This document shows positions 42,325 through 52,082 of a stretch of 64,000 nt of DNA, piece after piece; positions within the stretch are counted from its first letter, which is position 1, and each line of letters opens with the position of its first letter. This DNA is from Bin80 sp965209015. GTDB lineage: Bacteria > Bacteroidota > Rhodothermia > Rhodothermales > Bin80. The notes below the pieces were generated by a model. The model worked only from the letters and a program-made list of their open reading frames with translations, made no database searches and had not been told where the DNA came from. The DNA is taken from NCBI GenBank assembly GCA_965209015.1, contig OZ242367.1, forward strand, positions 186,001 through 250,000, read 5' to 3'. Position numbers and translations under genes: made by a program.

Positions 42325-44822
42325 CCTTGCTGTTTCGTCAGCTACGAGGATGGATTCGCTTAGTAGTCCAACATCCTAAGTTGGTATTATCCATTTCGCT
42401 TGTGATTTGCTTCGTGGCTCTCTTGTTTGCCTCCCGCCTGACCATTGACCCAGATTTTGCCAATCTGATCCCAAAGTCCTATCCCAGCGTTCAGTCTCTT
42501 GAAAAGATCAGAGACACCATTGGCGCCGGGGATGTTTCGGTAGATCTAGCTATTGAGAGCCCCTCCTTTGCCGCGAACGTTTCTTTTGCGGAAGCTCTGA
42601 TTCCGCAGGCGTTGGCACTCAGAGATTCTGTAACGGGAGAAGTACTGTTCGTGAGTGAGGAATTCCAGAGGGATACGGATTTTATGGCGGACAATGGGCT
42701 GTATTTTGCTACAATGGATGAGTTAACTACCCTTGAAACTTGGCTTGAGGATAAGATTGCAGAGGCTAAGCTTGCCGCAAACCCTTTCTTTTTCAGTCTG
42801 GACGAAGAGGAGGCAGAGGACGACTCGGAGGTTGAGGCTTTGGAAGAGATCTTCAATCAGATTGTTGGTTCGGAGTACATGGTGAATGCCGACAGCACAA
42901 TTCTTGTTGTTCGCTTTTTTATCCCTGGTCCATCTTCCAATGTGGAGTACATTGAGGCAACGTATAGGGCACTGGAGAAAGTTATTGAGGACGTAGGTCC
43001 TACGTCCTATCATGCGGAACTCAAAACCTATCTTGCGGGTCGATTATGGAGGCAGCGTATAGAGGTGCGTGCGGTTACAGATGATGTAGTTGCATCATTC
43101 GGTGGGGGGGCCTTCGCAGTACTTATGGTACTGGTGCTGTACTTCCTCTTTAAGGCTCTACAGGTTCGCGGGCAACAGGCTTTCTGGTCTGAACTATTGC
43201 GCGCGCCCGTCACCGCACTCCTGATAGGACTTCCCCTCGTGATGAGTCTGGTATGTGCAGCAGCAATCGGTTTCTTGATGTACGGGAGTTTGAACTTGTT
43301 CAGTTCCACTCTTGGACTGGTTCTTTTTGGTTTGGGGATTGATTATGGTATTCATTTCTATGCGCGCTACATTGAGGAGCGGGGCGCTGGATACAGTATT
43401 GAGGTGGCTGTTGAGAACACATTCATGAGTACTGGACAGGCGATCGCTGTTGGAGCTCTCACCACTTCTGCTGCGCTCTATGTACTATTGGCAGCAGATT
43501 TCAAAGGGTTCAGTGAGTTTGGTTTTTTGGCCGGGACGGGGGTCTTGGTTGCGTTGATTTCTACTCTCCATGTTCTGCCTGCACTTCTCGTACTCTTTGA
43601 GCAATGGCATCTATTACGATTGAATCAGGATCAACCGATTCAACCGACCGCTCATGGACCGTTAGTTGGGGGCAGAGGGCTGTTGGCAGGGTGTATAGCA
43701 GTGACTGCGATTGCTCTGTTGGTGGCCCCGCGCGTGGAGTTTGAGTACAGGTTTGCCGAGTTAGAACCTGTGTATGAAGACTGGATCGCAGTACACTCAA
43801 AAGTACAAGAGGCTTTCAGTGATTTTGATCGTCGCAATCCTGCGTACATCATCGTGGATGATCCTGAGGAAACGCAGGCGGTTGCGAATATCTTGCGTAC
43901 CAGAATTGCAAATGATACAACCTTTCAGATCGTAGAGAAGGATACCTTTCAGACCACAATTCGTGGCGTGGAAACGCTTCAGGATCGATTTCCTTTGAGT
44001 CCAGAGGATCAAACGGACAAGATTGCTCGGATCGCTTACATCCGAGACTCATTATTAACAGATATAGCCTTAGCAGACGATACTAGTTTGGATCAAGTTA
44101 GAAGAGCTGCACAGACCCCATCACCAATTCAGATAGAAGATGTCCCGGAGGTCTTAACGAAGCGGTTTATGTCCAAATCGGGAGAGTTAGGAGGGCATAT
44201 AACCATCCTACCGGGCGTTGGGTTATCAGATGGACGAATGTCCATTGCATTTGCCGAAGATGTATCAAACATTGTGACTCCAGACGGGAAAATATATCAT
44301 GCAGGATCCCAGTCTATTGTTGCCGCAGACATGCTACGCTTGATGCGACAAGAGAGCCCCTACATGATTGTAGCCACCTTGTTGATTGTGATGCTCCTAA
44401 TGTGGATCAATTTTGGTCAGTTTCGCTGGGCGCTGATGGCTATGTTACCTTTGGTAATAGGGGTAATTTGGATGATTTTGGTGATGCAAATTTTTGGAAT
44501 GCGCCTGAATTTCTACAATCTGTTTGTGATTCCGGCAATCATAGGAATTGGTAACGATGCAGGGGCACATCTTGTACATCGTTATCGGGAGGAGGGGGAG
44601 GGTGCACTCTGGCGTATTTTGCGCTCTACCGGAGAGCATGTATCCATGGGGGCTATAACTACGATGGTTGGATTCGGAGGCCTTCTACTGAGTTTTCATC
44701 CTGGTTTGAATACCATTGGTTCTCTTGCGATCGCGGGCATTGGGTCAACGCTTCTTGCTGCGATCCTCTTTTTGCCCTCTTTAATTCAAGTCCTTGAGAA
44801 CCGTGGAGCCTTGAGAAAATAG
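42321..44822 (+). CDS. MMPL/RND-superfamily transporter (HpnN-like)
   Basis: The 833-aa protein has the two-fold RND layout: TM1 near residues 19-38, a large periplasmic loop to about 255, TM2-6 including LGLVLFGLGIDYGIHFYARY, then TM7 near 455, a second loop, and TM8-12 including the GIGNDAGAHLVHRYREEGEG segment. The GxDxxxxF/H-type motifs in TM4 and TM10 are the family signature for proton-relay residues. Members such as HpnN and MmpL move lipids or hopanoids across the envelope. The gene is coupled to DUF3047 by a 4-base overlap. Hopanoid export is plausible, but no hopanoid gene is in view. Confidence 0.87.
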   Translation: MTLLFRQLRGWIRLVVQHPKLVLSISLVICFVALLFASRLTIDPDFANLIPKSYPSVQSLEKIRDTIGAGDVSVDLAIESPSFAANVSFAEALIPQALALRDSVTGEVLFVSEEFQRDTDFMADNGLYFATMDELTTLETWLEDKIAEAKLAANPFFFSLDEEEAEDDSEVEALEEIFNQIVGSEYMVNADSTILVVRFFIPGPSSNVEYIEATYRALEKVIEDVGPTSYHAELKTYLAGRLWRQRIEVRAVTDDVVASFGGGAFAVLMVLVLYFLFKALQVRGQQAFWSELLRAPVTALLIGLPLVMSLVCAAAIGFLMYGSLNLFSSTLGLVLFGLGIDYGIHFYARYIEERGAGYSIEVAVENTFMSTGQAIAVGALTTSAALYVLLAADFKGFSEFGFLAGTGVLVALISTLHVLPALLVLFEQWHLLRLNQDQPIQPTAHGPLVGGRGLLAGCIAVTAIALLVAPRVEFEYRFAELEPVYEDWIAVHSKVQEAFSDFDRRNPAYIIVDDPEETQAVANILRTRIANDTTFQIVEKDTFQTTIRGVETLQDRFPLSPEDQTDKIARIAYIRDSLLTDIALADDTSLDQVRRAAQTPSPIQIEDVPEVLTKRFMSKSGELGGHITILPGVGLSDGRMSIAFAEDVSNIVTPDGKIYHAGSQSIVAADMLRLMRQESPYMIVATLLIVMLLMWINFGQFRWALMAMLPLVIGVIWMILVMQIFGMRLNFYNLFVIPAIIGIGNDAGAHLVHRYREEGEGALWRILRSTGEHVSMGAITTMVGFGGLLLSFHPGLNTIGSLAIAGIGSTLLAAILFLPSLIQVLENRGALRK

Positions 44823-45220
44823 AGATCCTTTTCCTTCGTGACATATTTTTAATAACTTTATTTAATATGTGCTAAATATATATTATAAGAAATCACGTTT
44901 CCAATAAATCGGAGCGAAAACGCTCTGCAAAACTAACAGATTTTTTAGTTAGGTAGAGGTTGGTTGGGAAAAAAGTCCCGAAAAAATCCAAACAAAAGAA
45001 ACATCCCCTTTGATTGGGCGGAAATGAACGCCAGCGCATGAATATAATCCTCTGACCTGCAGAGTGTCGTTTACTCGGAAAACGTTTCAGATTCTAAACG
45101 CATTGACTTATCAGGTTAAATTTTTCTCTACTTTGTCAATGAAAGGGTGTACCGCTAAAGTGAGGGAATGACCTGCCGAAGTGCATTGGACGGTAGAAAG
45201 GATGGGACCACAGTTGATCC
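44823..45220. other. Convergent intergenic region with hairpins
   Basis: This 398-bp stretch between the transporter and the leftward STAND gene has no gene. It starts AT-rich and contains two inverted repeats close together at 44912-44925 and 44931-44950. Nothing else recognisable is present; base composition is lower in GC than the flanking genes. Confidence 0.35.
44912..44950. terminator. Possible terminator hairpins between convergent genes
   Basis: GAGCG-AAAA-CGCTC (44912-44925) is a 5-bp stem with a tetraloop; AACTAA and TTAGTT (44931-44950) form an AT stem that, read on the minus strand, is followed by TTTT. They lie between two convergent transcription units, where terminators are expected, but neither is a strong stem with a clean U-run, and the minus-strand gene ends 270 bp away. 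Confidence 0.3.
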
Positions 45221-48200
45221 TTAACTCTGCAGTGACTCATCCTCACTAAATCTTCCAGATTGGGCTACATCAATGACGACGACATGGATTCTTTTTCTTA
45301 GTTCTGGATCAAGCCGCCTTTCAAGCAGGAACTGTAGTTCGTTTGGTTCTTCGGGGGTACTGCCATCTGGTGAAACCACCCTCATATATTTTCTGTCAGC
45401 ACCAAACCAGAACACTAGATAGATGCCGTACCCATCCGACTTGGGATCTCGTGTATACTTTGGCACAAGTTGCTCGGGAATGCCCCGCCATAAATCTATG
45501 TGTGAATTCTTTTTGATTTCAATCGGGATTGCTATGCCCGAGCCGTAGGATATTCGGATATCTGCTCTTCGGTCATCTGCGTAATTCCCCTCCGGCTGTG
45601 CATCAACTTTATACCCTTCAAGTTTGCTTGCTAAGTGTGAAAGGAGTATATCACGGCAATCGTTCTCGGGTTTCGGGTTTGAGGGGCTACGAGGTTTCTG
45701 ATCCCAATCCCAGTATTGACGCCAGTCACTAGTTGAACCATTGCGTATCTGGTCTGCCAATTCCTCTAGGACATCAAGCGTCAGGCCTACAAGATCTGCC
45801 GAATTTGCTGGGGGACCAAAATTAATTACTCGCTGAATCTGTTCCAGACTTAGATCTGAATCCTTCGTTGCACGGTGCCGTATAGCTTGTTCTTCCCGGG
45901 CGAGTATAATCTCATGCTTCCATGCCAACAGGTTGGCATCGGATAAGAGTTCATCCAAGTTCTTTCTTGCATCATCGCATGTGCGTTTTTTTAGCTCTCC
46001 AATCCAGTGTGTGAAGAGAGACTGAAAGTTACGGCTTGTTTTCTGCTCACCACTGACAACGCGTGCCTGTTCTCGAAAAACAGGCGGATGTATGCGGCTC
46101 CCAAATATTTGAATAAGTTGTCGAATTTCAAGGGGATTCCATTCATCCATGTTTCGCAAAATAAGTGACGGGCCGCCCGTAGGAACAAGAAAATCCAAGA
46201 CATGATGCAAACGAATTTCCTCTCCAGTAGAGAGAAATTCTGTAAGTATCGGAAGATAGGTCTTCCTGTCGGCGAATAATCCTGCACCAAGCCAGTGAGC
46301 TTGCTGGGCTAAGTCCATCCGCTTACGACTCAGTCGCTTTGAAATCATTCTCTTCAATGCGACCTTAGGCATTGCGTTATTCAGAATCCCACTCCAGAGG
46401 ACCAAACGCAGAGATTCTAACTTCTGGGAACTGCATCGGGTAGGGAATACCGTAAACATCCTGGGAACTGCAAGCTTTGCTATATGAGTATAGGCCGAAT
46501 GAAAAGCCATCCCATATAGGTGGGCGTTCGGTGGATTTTTAGAGCGAACCGTTGCGTTGTGCACCGAAACCAGCGAATCAGCCACAGCCTCTGGATAGCG
46601 TTCCAAGGCCTCCTGATACCATGTGGTAGATGGATCACCATTTTCCGATTGATTCAGAAAATGGTAAAGCTGGCGAGGAGGTTCTGTAACGAGATAAAAA
46701 CCCAGTGCTCGTCGAATCTGCGTTTCAGAGAGATGGGTGAGATCCTTGCCCGCTCTGAGCGCCTCTTCTATTCCCGCAAGAAAAGGAAGCGCAAAGTATG
46801 ATCGCTGGCCATCCTCGTAAAGTTGGGCAATTTGATCAAGATCCGGGAGGTCATCCTGGTTCAATAGTAGGCTACGAAATCCTGCGAAGGTTGCCTGCAC
46901 GAGATCCTCATCACCCTCAAAATAAATCTTCAGGCAAGTCCGTGGATCCTTTTCACTTGTATTAGGATTATCAAAGTATATCTGGGCAAGTTCATCAAGA
47001 ATTGCAGGCATGCATTTTCCCTTCGCTAATTCAGTCTGCTGCCCGCGAATGATCTCCAGTTTTTCCAACTTTTCTTTTTGGTAGGCGCCCTGAATTTCCT
47101 CCTGTTTCTTCTTGATTTCTATTGTCTCAAGTTCCTCCTCGACTCTATTTTTAATGCGTTGGTCATTCCACTGAATCAATTCAGGTATTTTGGAAACCAC
47201 AGAGATCATTTTTGCATCGGGTAGTAGCGGCCCCCAGCCCTCTTCTGCGAAGATGGACCATGATGCGAACGCTCGTGCCACAGCCTGATTTGAGACCCAA
47301 AGCCCTACCGCACGCTCAAGGCACCACATGCGAAATCCCTCGGGTGCATTCCTGCCCACAAACTTTAGTGCAATCGTCTTTGTGAGGGACGTCCCCCCGA
47401 TCTTTACTTCCTCTCTCAATAAGCCATGTTCAATGAGGCGGTACTGGATCTTCTGGTGCTGATTCAGCCAATTACGGATTAGAGCGTTTGCTTCATCGTG
47501 CTTGCTGACTCTCGAGCGTGAAGTATAAACTGGAAATAGCTGAGAGGAATAGTAATCAAATTCAACAAGCTTAAACCATCGGTACAACTCTGGAATACTC
47601 AATTCATCGCCCCAAAATTCTACCCCCCTTGCAAGAAGCTGTACTACAATATATGCAAGCCTTTGCTCTTCTAGTTTTGGGATGGATTTGGAAGCATGAT
47701 CACAAAGAGAATCTATTAATTCTCTGATCTGGTTCTCACTTGATCGGTCAATGAGGCTTCCAAAAAAGCTTTGATAGGCGCTATAATGGTCGGTAGCTGG
47801 TTCCGCTACGAGGTAATCCCATACATCAGAGGGACGTAACTCATCAGGGTAGGTGAGATGTAGTAGTCTGCCATGCAGGTCATGTTTTTCGTCCGATATA
47901 TGTTTTTCTTGCAATTCCTTTAGCATGTCCCTCAGTAGAGTACTAAGCTCTTGGGTGTAACGAAGTGTCCTGCTCAAGGCAGCGAGTGCCTCGCAGCGAA
48001 CATTTGATTGCCAACTGTGATCCCGTATGATGTTGAGTAGGCTTTCGCGATTGACCTCTCGGTTTGACACGCTCGTATGGACGTACGTTTGTGAGAATCC
48101 CCGAAGAAGCAAATAAACCAGCGTTTGCCTGTTTTTTGAGCGTTCCGGCGAATTCGTCAAGTTCCGGATGATTGGTATGCCTCCATTTTCGGTTAAGGCA

Positions 48201-49426
48201 CGAAGGGCGGCAGCGGAAGGCCACTCGGAGTGAAGATGAATTTGTTGTTCTAGTTTAGCGAGTAATTCTTTTCGTTCCTTGGGGCTGAAGCCTTTGGTAT
48301 CTCCGTTAAAGGCAACGGTACCCGGGTCTACCTGCATCAGAATCGCTCTTGCTTGGCCGTTCAATGCAGCGAGCCATGCGGCGAGCCCCCTTAGATCAGG
48401 CAAGAGAAGTCCGTTGTGCTCCATGAGGAGGGCAAGGGCCCGCCGGACACTCAGACCACTCTGGATCTCTGCACTCAAATAGCGGGCTCCAAGGAACTCA
48501 GCCATAAGACGATGGATTGGTTTTTTAGAGCAGGAAGAACCTATGAAGATCTTCGAGTCAAAAGCTTTCCGAAGAGACGGATCCTGTGAGCCTTCCAAAT
48601 CACGCAAAGATAGAAGATCAGAATCGTCCGCAGCATCCCTTGACCAGCCGGTCTTATTTGCGATCAGCATATATGCAGAAAGCTTCCCCGCTGCAGTTAA
48701 GATTGCTTCCCAGGATTGCAGTGAAGCAGATGATTGGGCGTCAAGATGTTCATGGTTTCGTTCTTGAATGAGTTCTCGGCAGACATTTTCAAGCATATCC
48801 AACTGGCTGTCAGGCCACCCGTCTGTTTTGACGGATATGATCAGGAAGTCAAGCAATTGCGGATTTCCGAGCAAGCCATCCACGCCATACTCATGAGCTT
48901 GCTGAATAAAGTGATCTGGCTCCAGTTCCTGTTGAGAGAGGATTGCCCGAATGCCTTCGTAATTCAGCGGATTCAGATGGAGTACAGGGAGATCCTTGGA
49001 GTCTAAAAGTGAACCGAGTTCTTTCCGATCACCAGAACCCAACCAGTTGGTAGAGCGGCAGGATAATCGAAATTTGGGGGTTCCGAATGCTTCCAAACCA
49101 TAGATGATTTTGTCCAGTACCCCTCTCGGATCTCCTCCCCCTACACGTATCTCGTCAAGCCCGTCAATGAAGAGTTTGTTTGTTCCCCATTCTGGGTGGC
49201 GGTCCAAATTAGACCGTATAAATCTTCGGGCTGAAACATAATATGTACCCTCTATCCCATGAGTCGCTAAATCAAACTCTGTAGTCTTACCCATTCCAGG
49301 TTCTCCCAGAAGGACATAACCAAAATCAGAATCAAAATCTTGCAGGGATAATCCGTCTTGCCCAAAACGCGGATCATTTTGAGGTTCAATCAGACGGACC
49401 GTACGTGAGATGTGTTGCATCATCAA
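45221..49426 (-). CDS. STAND/NACHT-like NTPase with C-terminal PD-(D/E)XK nuclease domain; candidate anti-phage protein
   Basis: The 1401-aa protein has an N-terminal P-loop NTPase: Walker A GEPGMGKT at 41-48, Walker B KLFIDGLDEI near 84-93 and FRLSCRS near 119, the arrangement of NACHT/STAND ATPases. A long helical region (about 400-1230) follows, with a charged coiled-coil-like stretch near 775, possibly HEAT/TPR-like sensor repeats. The last 150 residues fit a PD-(D/E)XK fold: an N-terminal acidic helix, then Asp1289 in RADIR, Glu1303 and Lys1305 in IEIKK. A sensor NTPase fused to a nuclease is the architecture of several defence proteins such as Avs, but there the effector is usually N-terminal. 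It is 2 bp downstream of an AAA/DUF4143 gene. Function is inference. Confidence 0.75.
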   Translation of the reverse strand: MMMQHISRTVRLIEPQNDPRFGQDGLSLQDFDSDFGYVLLGEPGMGKTTEFDLATHGIEGTYYVSARRFIRSNLDRHPEWGTNKLFIDGLDEIRVGGGDPRGVLDKIIYGLEAFGTPKFRLSCRSTNWLGSGDRKELGSLLDSKDLPVLHLNPLNYEGIRAILSQQELEPDHFIQQAHEYGVDGLLGNPQLLDFLIISVKTDGWPDSQLDMLENVCRELIQERNHEHLDAQSSASLQSWEAILTAAGKLSAYMLIANKTGWSRDAADDSDLLSLRDLEGSQDPSLRKAFDSKIFIGSSCSKKPIHRLMAEFLGARYLSAEIQSGLSVRRALALLMEHNGLLLPDLRGLAAWLAALNGQARAILMQVDPGTVAFNGDTKGFSPKERKELLAKLEQQIHLHSEWPSAAALRALTENGGIPIIRNLTNSPERSKNRQTLVYLLLRGFSQTYVHTSVSNREVNRESLLNIIRDHSWQSNVRCEALAALSRTLRYTQELSTLLRDMLKELQEKHISDEKHDLHGRLLHLTYPDELRPSDVWDYLVAEPATDHYSAYQSFFGSLIDRSSENQIRELIDSLCDHASKSIPKLEEQRLAYIVVQLLARGVEFWGDELSIPELYRWFKLVEFDYYSSQLFPVYTSRSRVSKHDEANALIRNWLNQHQKIQYRLIEHGLLREEVKIGGTSLTKTIALKFVGRNAPEGFRMWCLERAVGLWVSNQAVARAFASWSIFAEEGWGPLLPDAKMISVVSKIPELIQWNDQRIKNRVEEELETIEIKKKQEEIQGAYQKEKLEKLEIIRGQQTELAKGKCMPAILDELAQIYFDNPNTSEKDPRTCLKIYFEGDEDLVQATFAGFRSLLLNQDDLPDLDQIAQLYEDGQRSYFALPFLAGIEEALRAGKDLTHLSETQIRRALGFYLVTEPPRQLYHFLNQSENGDPSTTWYQEALERYPEAVADSLVSVHNATVRSKNPPNAHLYGMAFHSAYTHIAKLAVPRMFTVFPTRCSSQKLESLRLVLWSGILNNAMPKVALKRMISKRLSRKRMDLAQQAHWLGAGLFADRKTYLPILTEFLSTGEEIRLHHVLDFLVPTGGPSLILRNMDEWNPLEIRQLIQIFGSRIHPPVFREQARVVSGEQKTSRNFQSLFTHWIGELKKRTCDDARKNLDELLSDANLLAWKHEIILAREEQAIRHRATKDSDLSLEQIQRVINFGPPANSADLVGLTLDVLEELADQIRNGSTSDWRQYWDWDQKPRSPSNPKPENDCRDILLSHLASKLEGYKVDAQPEGNYADDRRADIRISYGSGIAIPIEIKKNSHIDLWRGIPEQLVPKYTRDPKSDGYGIYLVFWFGADRKYMRVVSPDGSTPEEPNELQFLLERRLDPELRKRIHVVVIDVAQSGRFSEDESLQS

Positions 49427-49428
49427 GT

Positions 49429-50709
49429 TTATAGATGTTCAATCCATTCGTCGGTGGTGAGGGACAAAAACTCATTGAATGGAAAACCACCTGGCCCCAC
49501 GATCATTGTTTTGGCATAGGGGAAGCGATCTTTGAAAGCATCCAGTCCATGGTGTGTCTGTTTCGTACCGCTCTTGACCTCTATGCCGATCAGATGAGGA
49601 CCGCGTGAGATAACGAAATCAACCTCATGCTCGCCGTTCTTGTCGCGCCAATAGTGAATTCGTGTTGCACTACCCCGCGTGTTACATAAATGGGCACCCA
49701 CGGCACTCTCCACAATGCGGCCCCAAAAGGAGCGTTCAATTTGTGCCTCCTGAAATGAATAACCTGACGGTGCCGTCATGAGTGCCGTGTTTAGGACATT
49801 AAACTTGGGGGGAGAGGCTATGCCCAAGTGCGGATTTGCGGTATATCGGAATAGAGTGGTAATTAGACCTGCATCGGAAAGCAAGTTTAAGTAATGTTTA
49901 ACCGTTGTCGCATTCCCTCTGTCTTGCAATAGGCCCAGGAACTTGTTATATGCCATGATCTGGCCAGAGTAGCGAGGTGCGATATCAACTAATTGACGCA
50001 TCAAGGCAGGTTTCCTGATCTGTTTAAGCAATAGGATATCCCGACCAATCACAGAGCCTACGATTGTCTTGAGGATGTACTCACTCCAGTAATCAAACCG
50101 AGACCTCTCTGATTCATCGGGCCATGAGGCAGGATAGCCGCCGTAAAACATGAATTGCTCCGTCGTCAGACCGAATACCTTTGCCATTTCTGGAAGCGAC
50201 CAGTGTTGGACGGAGAGTTCACGAAAACGCCCCGTGAGGCTTTCATTGCGGCCAACTAACATCTGCCAAACGGCCGATCCCAAGATTACCACATGGAGGG
50301 GATAGCCCTCTCGGCGGTCCCTGTCCCATAGCCCCTTGACGTAATTTGACCATTGCGGGATGAGTTGAATTTCGTCCAAAAACAAAACCTGTCCACGGAG
50401 CGATCGCAGCGAAGCCTTACGGGCATTCTCCCAAATGTCCACAAGGGTCTTTGGATTTGCAAATTTTTCAATCTGTGTGGCATCACTGATGTTTTCATCT
50501 TCTGGCCAGTTGGGGGAATTTAATCGTGGATTATCAAAGGAAATGTACTGGCATGTGAACCCTAACCCAGGCAATTGCTGACGGGCTTGGAGTGCAATGG
50601 TCGTTTTTCCTACCTGACGGGGGCCAATCACGGCAATGATCCGCGTGTCGGAGCTACTGGATACGTACTCTATCAGGCGATTAACGTGAGCGCGATGAAA
50701 AGTGTACAT
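49429..50709 (-). CDS. AAA-family ATPase with DUF4143 C-terminal domain
   Basis: The 426-aa protein has Walker A GPRQVGKT at 29-36, Walker B QVLFLDEI near 107-114, the sensor stretch VVILGSAVWQM, the TGRF(R)ELSVQHWSL motif typical of the AAA_14/DUF4143 group (COG1373), and a winged-helix region around residues 250-300. Near the C-terminus Asp364, Glu377 and Lys379 (EVDFV...IGIEVKSG) form a PD-(D/E)XK-like motif common to this family. Cellular roles of these ATPases are poorly known. The gene ends 2 bp before the STAND-nuclease start, so they form a two-gene operon. It may be a partner, or only co-transcribed. Confidence 0.87.
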   Translation of the reverse strand: MYTFHRAHVNRLIEYVSSSSDTRIIAVIGPRQVGKTTIALQARQQLPGLGFTCQYISFDNPRLNSPNWPEDENISDATQIEKFANPKTLVDIWENARKASLRSLRGQVLFLDEIQLIPQWSNYVKGLWDRDRREGYPLHVVILGSAVWQMLVGRNESLTGRFRELSVQHWSLPEMAKVFGLTTEQFMFYGGYPASWPDESERSRFDYWSEYILKTIVGSVIGRDILLLKQIRKPALMRQLVDIAPRYSGQIMAYNKFLGLLQDRGNATTVKHYLNLLSDAGLITTLFRYTANPHLGIASPPKFNVLNTALMTAPSGYSFQEAQIERSFWGRIVESAVGAHLCNTRGSATRIHYWRDKNGEHEVDFVISRGPHLIGIEVKSGTKQTHHGLDAFKDRFPYAKTMIVGPGGFPFNEFLSLTTDEWIEHL

Positions 50710-51337
50710 CTAAGATACTAAACTATTTAAATATATCAAACGTAGTACCTTTTTAAATGTTCTGTCTCTGAAGCTCCATAATTTTAAGGGTATTGCTGTA
50801 GCAGTTGCTAGACAGACTCAGATCAATAATCAATATGGAGGTGCGGTTGTTGAGATTATTTTTAAGGCCGGTTCATCGTCTTCAGGTCCCATAAATCCCT
50901 TTCACATGCCATAAGCAAGATGACTTGGCGAGTGTGACGAAGTATTTTCCAGCCTAGCATCCCTGTTTTTCTCTCAAGATTATAGAGCAGCCCAGAGGGA
51001 TGTTCTGGATGACCTCCATGCTTTGAATCTGTCATGGTCAAATTGGGCAAAGCTTCAGGTTCAGTGTTCCCTCTGGAATCTGATTTCGATTGGTCATTCT
51101 GACCGATCATATAAGTTTTTCTGCTTTCGGGAGAGCGGAGTGAAAATTCTCTCTGTGCGTGACATATGCTTTACATCACATCCCTCTTGTACTTCATACT
51201 GGAATCCCATGAGTGCCCTATCCTTTGGTTCTCCAACACATTGTCCTTAAGCCTCCCAATAAATTCTATCCTGCGCATTCAACAACTACTTCGGAGGACA
51301 TGTCCGGATCTTAATTGAAGCGCAAATTTAGACAAAG
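50710..51337. other. Gene-poor accessory stretch
   Basis: No intact gene is recognised in 628 bp between the AAA ATPase and the decayed hydrolase. Short frames on both strands show no family motif. The AT-rich part just right of 50709 presumably carries the promoter of the leftward AAA/STAND operon. The remainder may be eroded sequence, for example the lost C-terminal part of the hydrolase, but I cannot show that. Confidence 0.3.
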
Positions 51338-52082
51338 TCACAGTCGTTGAACATCTGTAAATTTTGAGACGTGAGCATAGGTTTTGCACTCGTCCATGAT
51401 CTTCGCCTCAAATTCACGAAGACATTGAAGTTCGTAACCATTGCCATCCTGAGATACACGGAGTGTAGTTTCAGCCATAAGGTCTAGAGCAGCAGGGGGT
51501 AAGCAGGTCAAATCTTTGCGTATTTCGTAGCAGGGTTGCATAGTCCTGCATGGACTGAAAGCGTTCAATTCGGCTCGCAACTATCTGTACCCCCTTCTGC
51601 ATAATCTCCACAAATTGACGGTAGCCACTGCGCGGTGTGCACACTAAGGGTTCAACTAAAAATCTTTGCGTGAACTTCGATCCACCCGATGGAGAGAGTA
51701 AAGAAGCAAGAGCGGAGATAGAGTGAAAAACTCCGATGGTCGGCTTTGCTCCGAAGAGAGTTTGAATATCCTTATGAATCACTTGCTGATCATGGATGAG
51801 AGTCGGGATTCCTTGATCCTGAAAATCGGAGACAGCGTTCCATCCATGGTATCGAAGGTCGTAAACGATCACTTCGTAGAGCTCACAGAAGAGAGACCAC
51901 AAAGGGTAGTACTAATCAATTGCAAATCCAATGCAGTGGGAGAATACGAGCCTTGGGCCAGAGGGATTTCCATGCTGACGCACAATCACCGGAGTACCAT
52001 CCGTTATGCGAAGGTTTCTGGATGTAAGAGGCTTAGGGAGAGACCAAGCGGGAGGGTTCATGAACCTCTTCTCAGGTGTCAT
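51338..52082 (-). pseudogene. Decayed alpha/beta hydrolase gene (in-frame TAG, frameshift, lost C-terminus)
   Basis: Read on the minus strand from the ATG at 52082, the protein has an alpha/beta-hydrolase start (LRITDGTPVIVRQHGNPSG, then LVFSHCIGFAID), a TAG at 51912-51914, and then continues in the same frame with YYPLWSLFCELYEVIVYDLR and the FHSIS nucleophile-elbow-like segment. At a run of five G on the plus strand (51495-51499) the frame shifts: LLTP continues as AALDLMAETTLRVSQDG in the next frame. The protein then stops at TDVQRL without the region that would hold the catalytic His. Two separate lesions plus truncation indicate a pseudogene. It overlaps the P450 end by 11 bases, so the pair was once an operon. 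Confidence 0.8.

Noticed and set aside
51912..51914. TAG in the hydrolase as a recoded (pyrrolysine or suppressed) codon
   Set aside because: The same gene also has a frameshift and an early end, so decay is simpler; no recoding genes are seen in the window.
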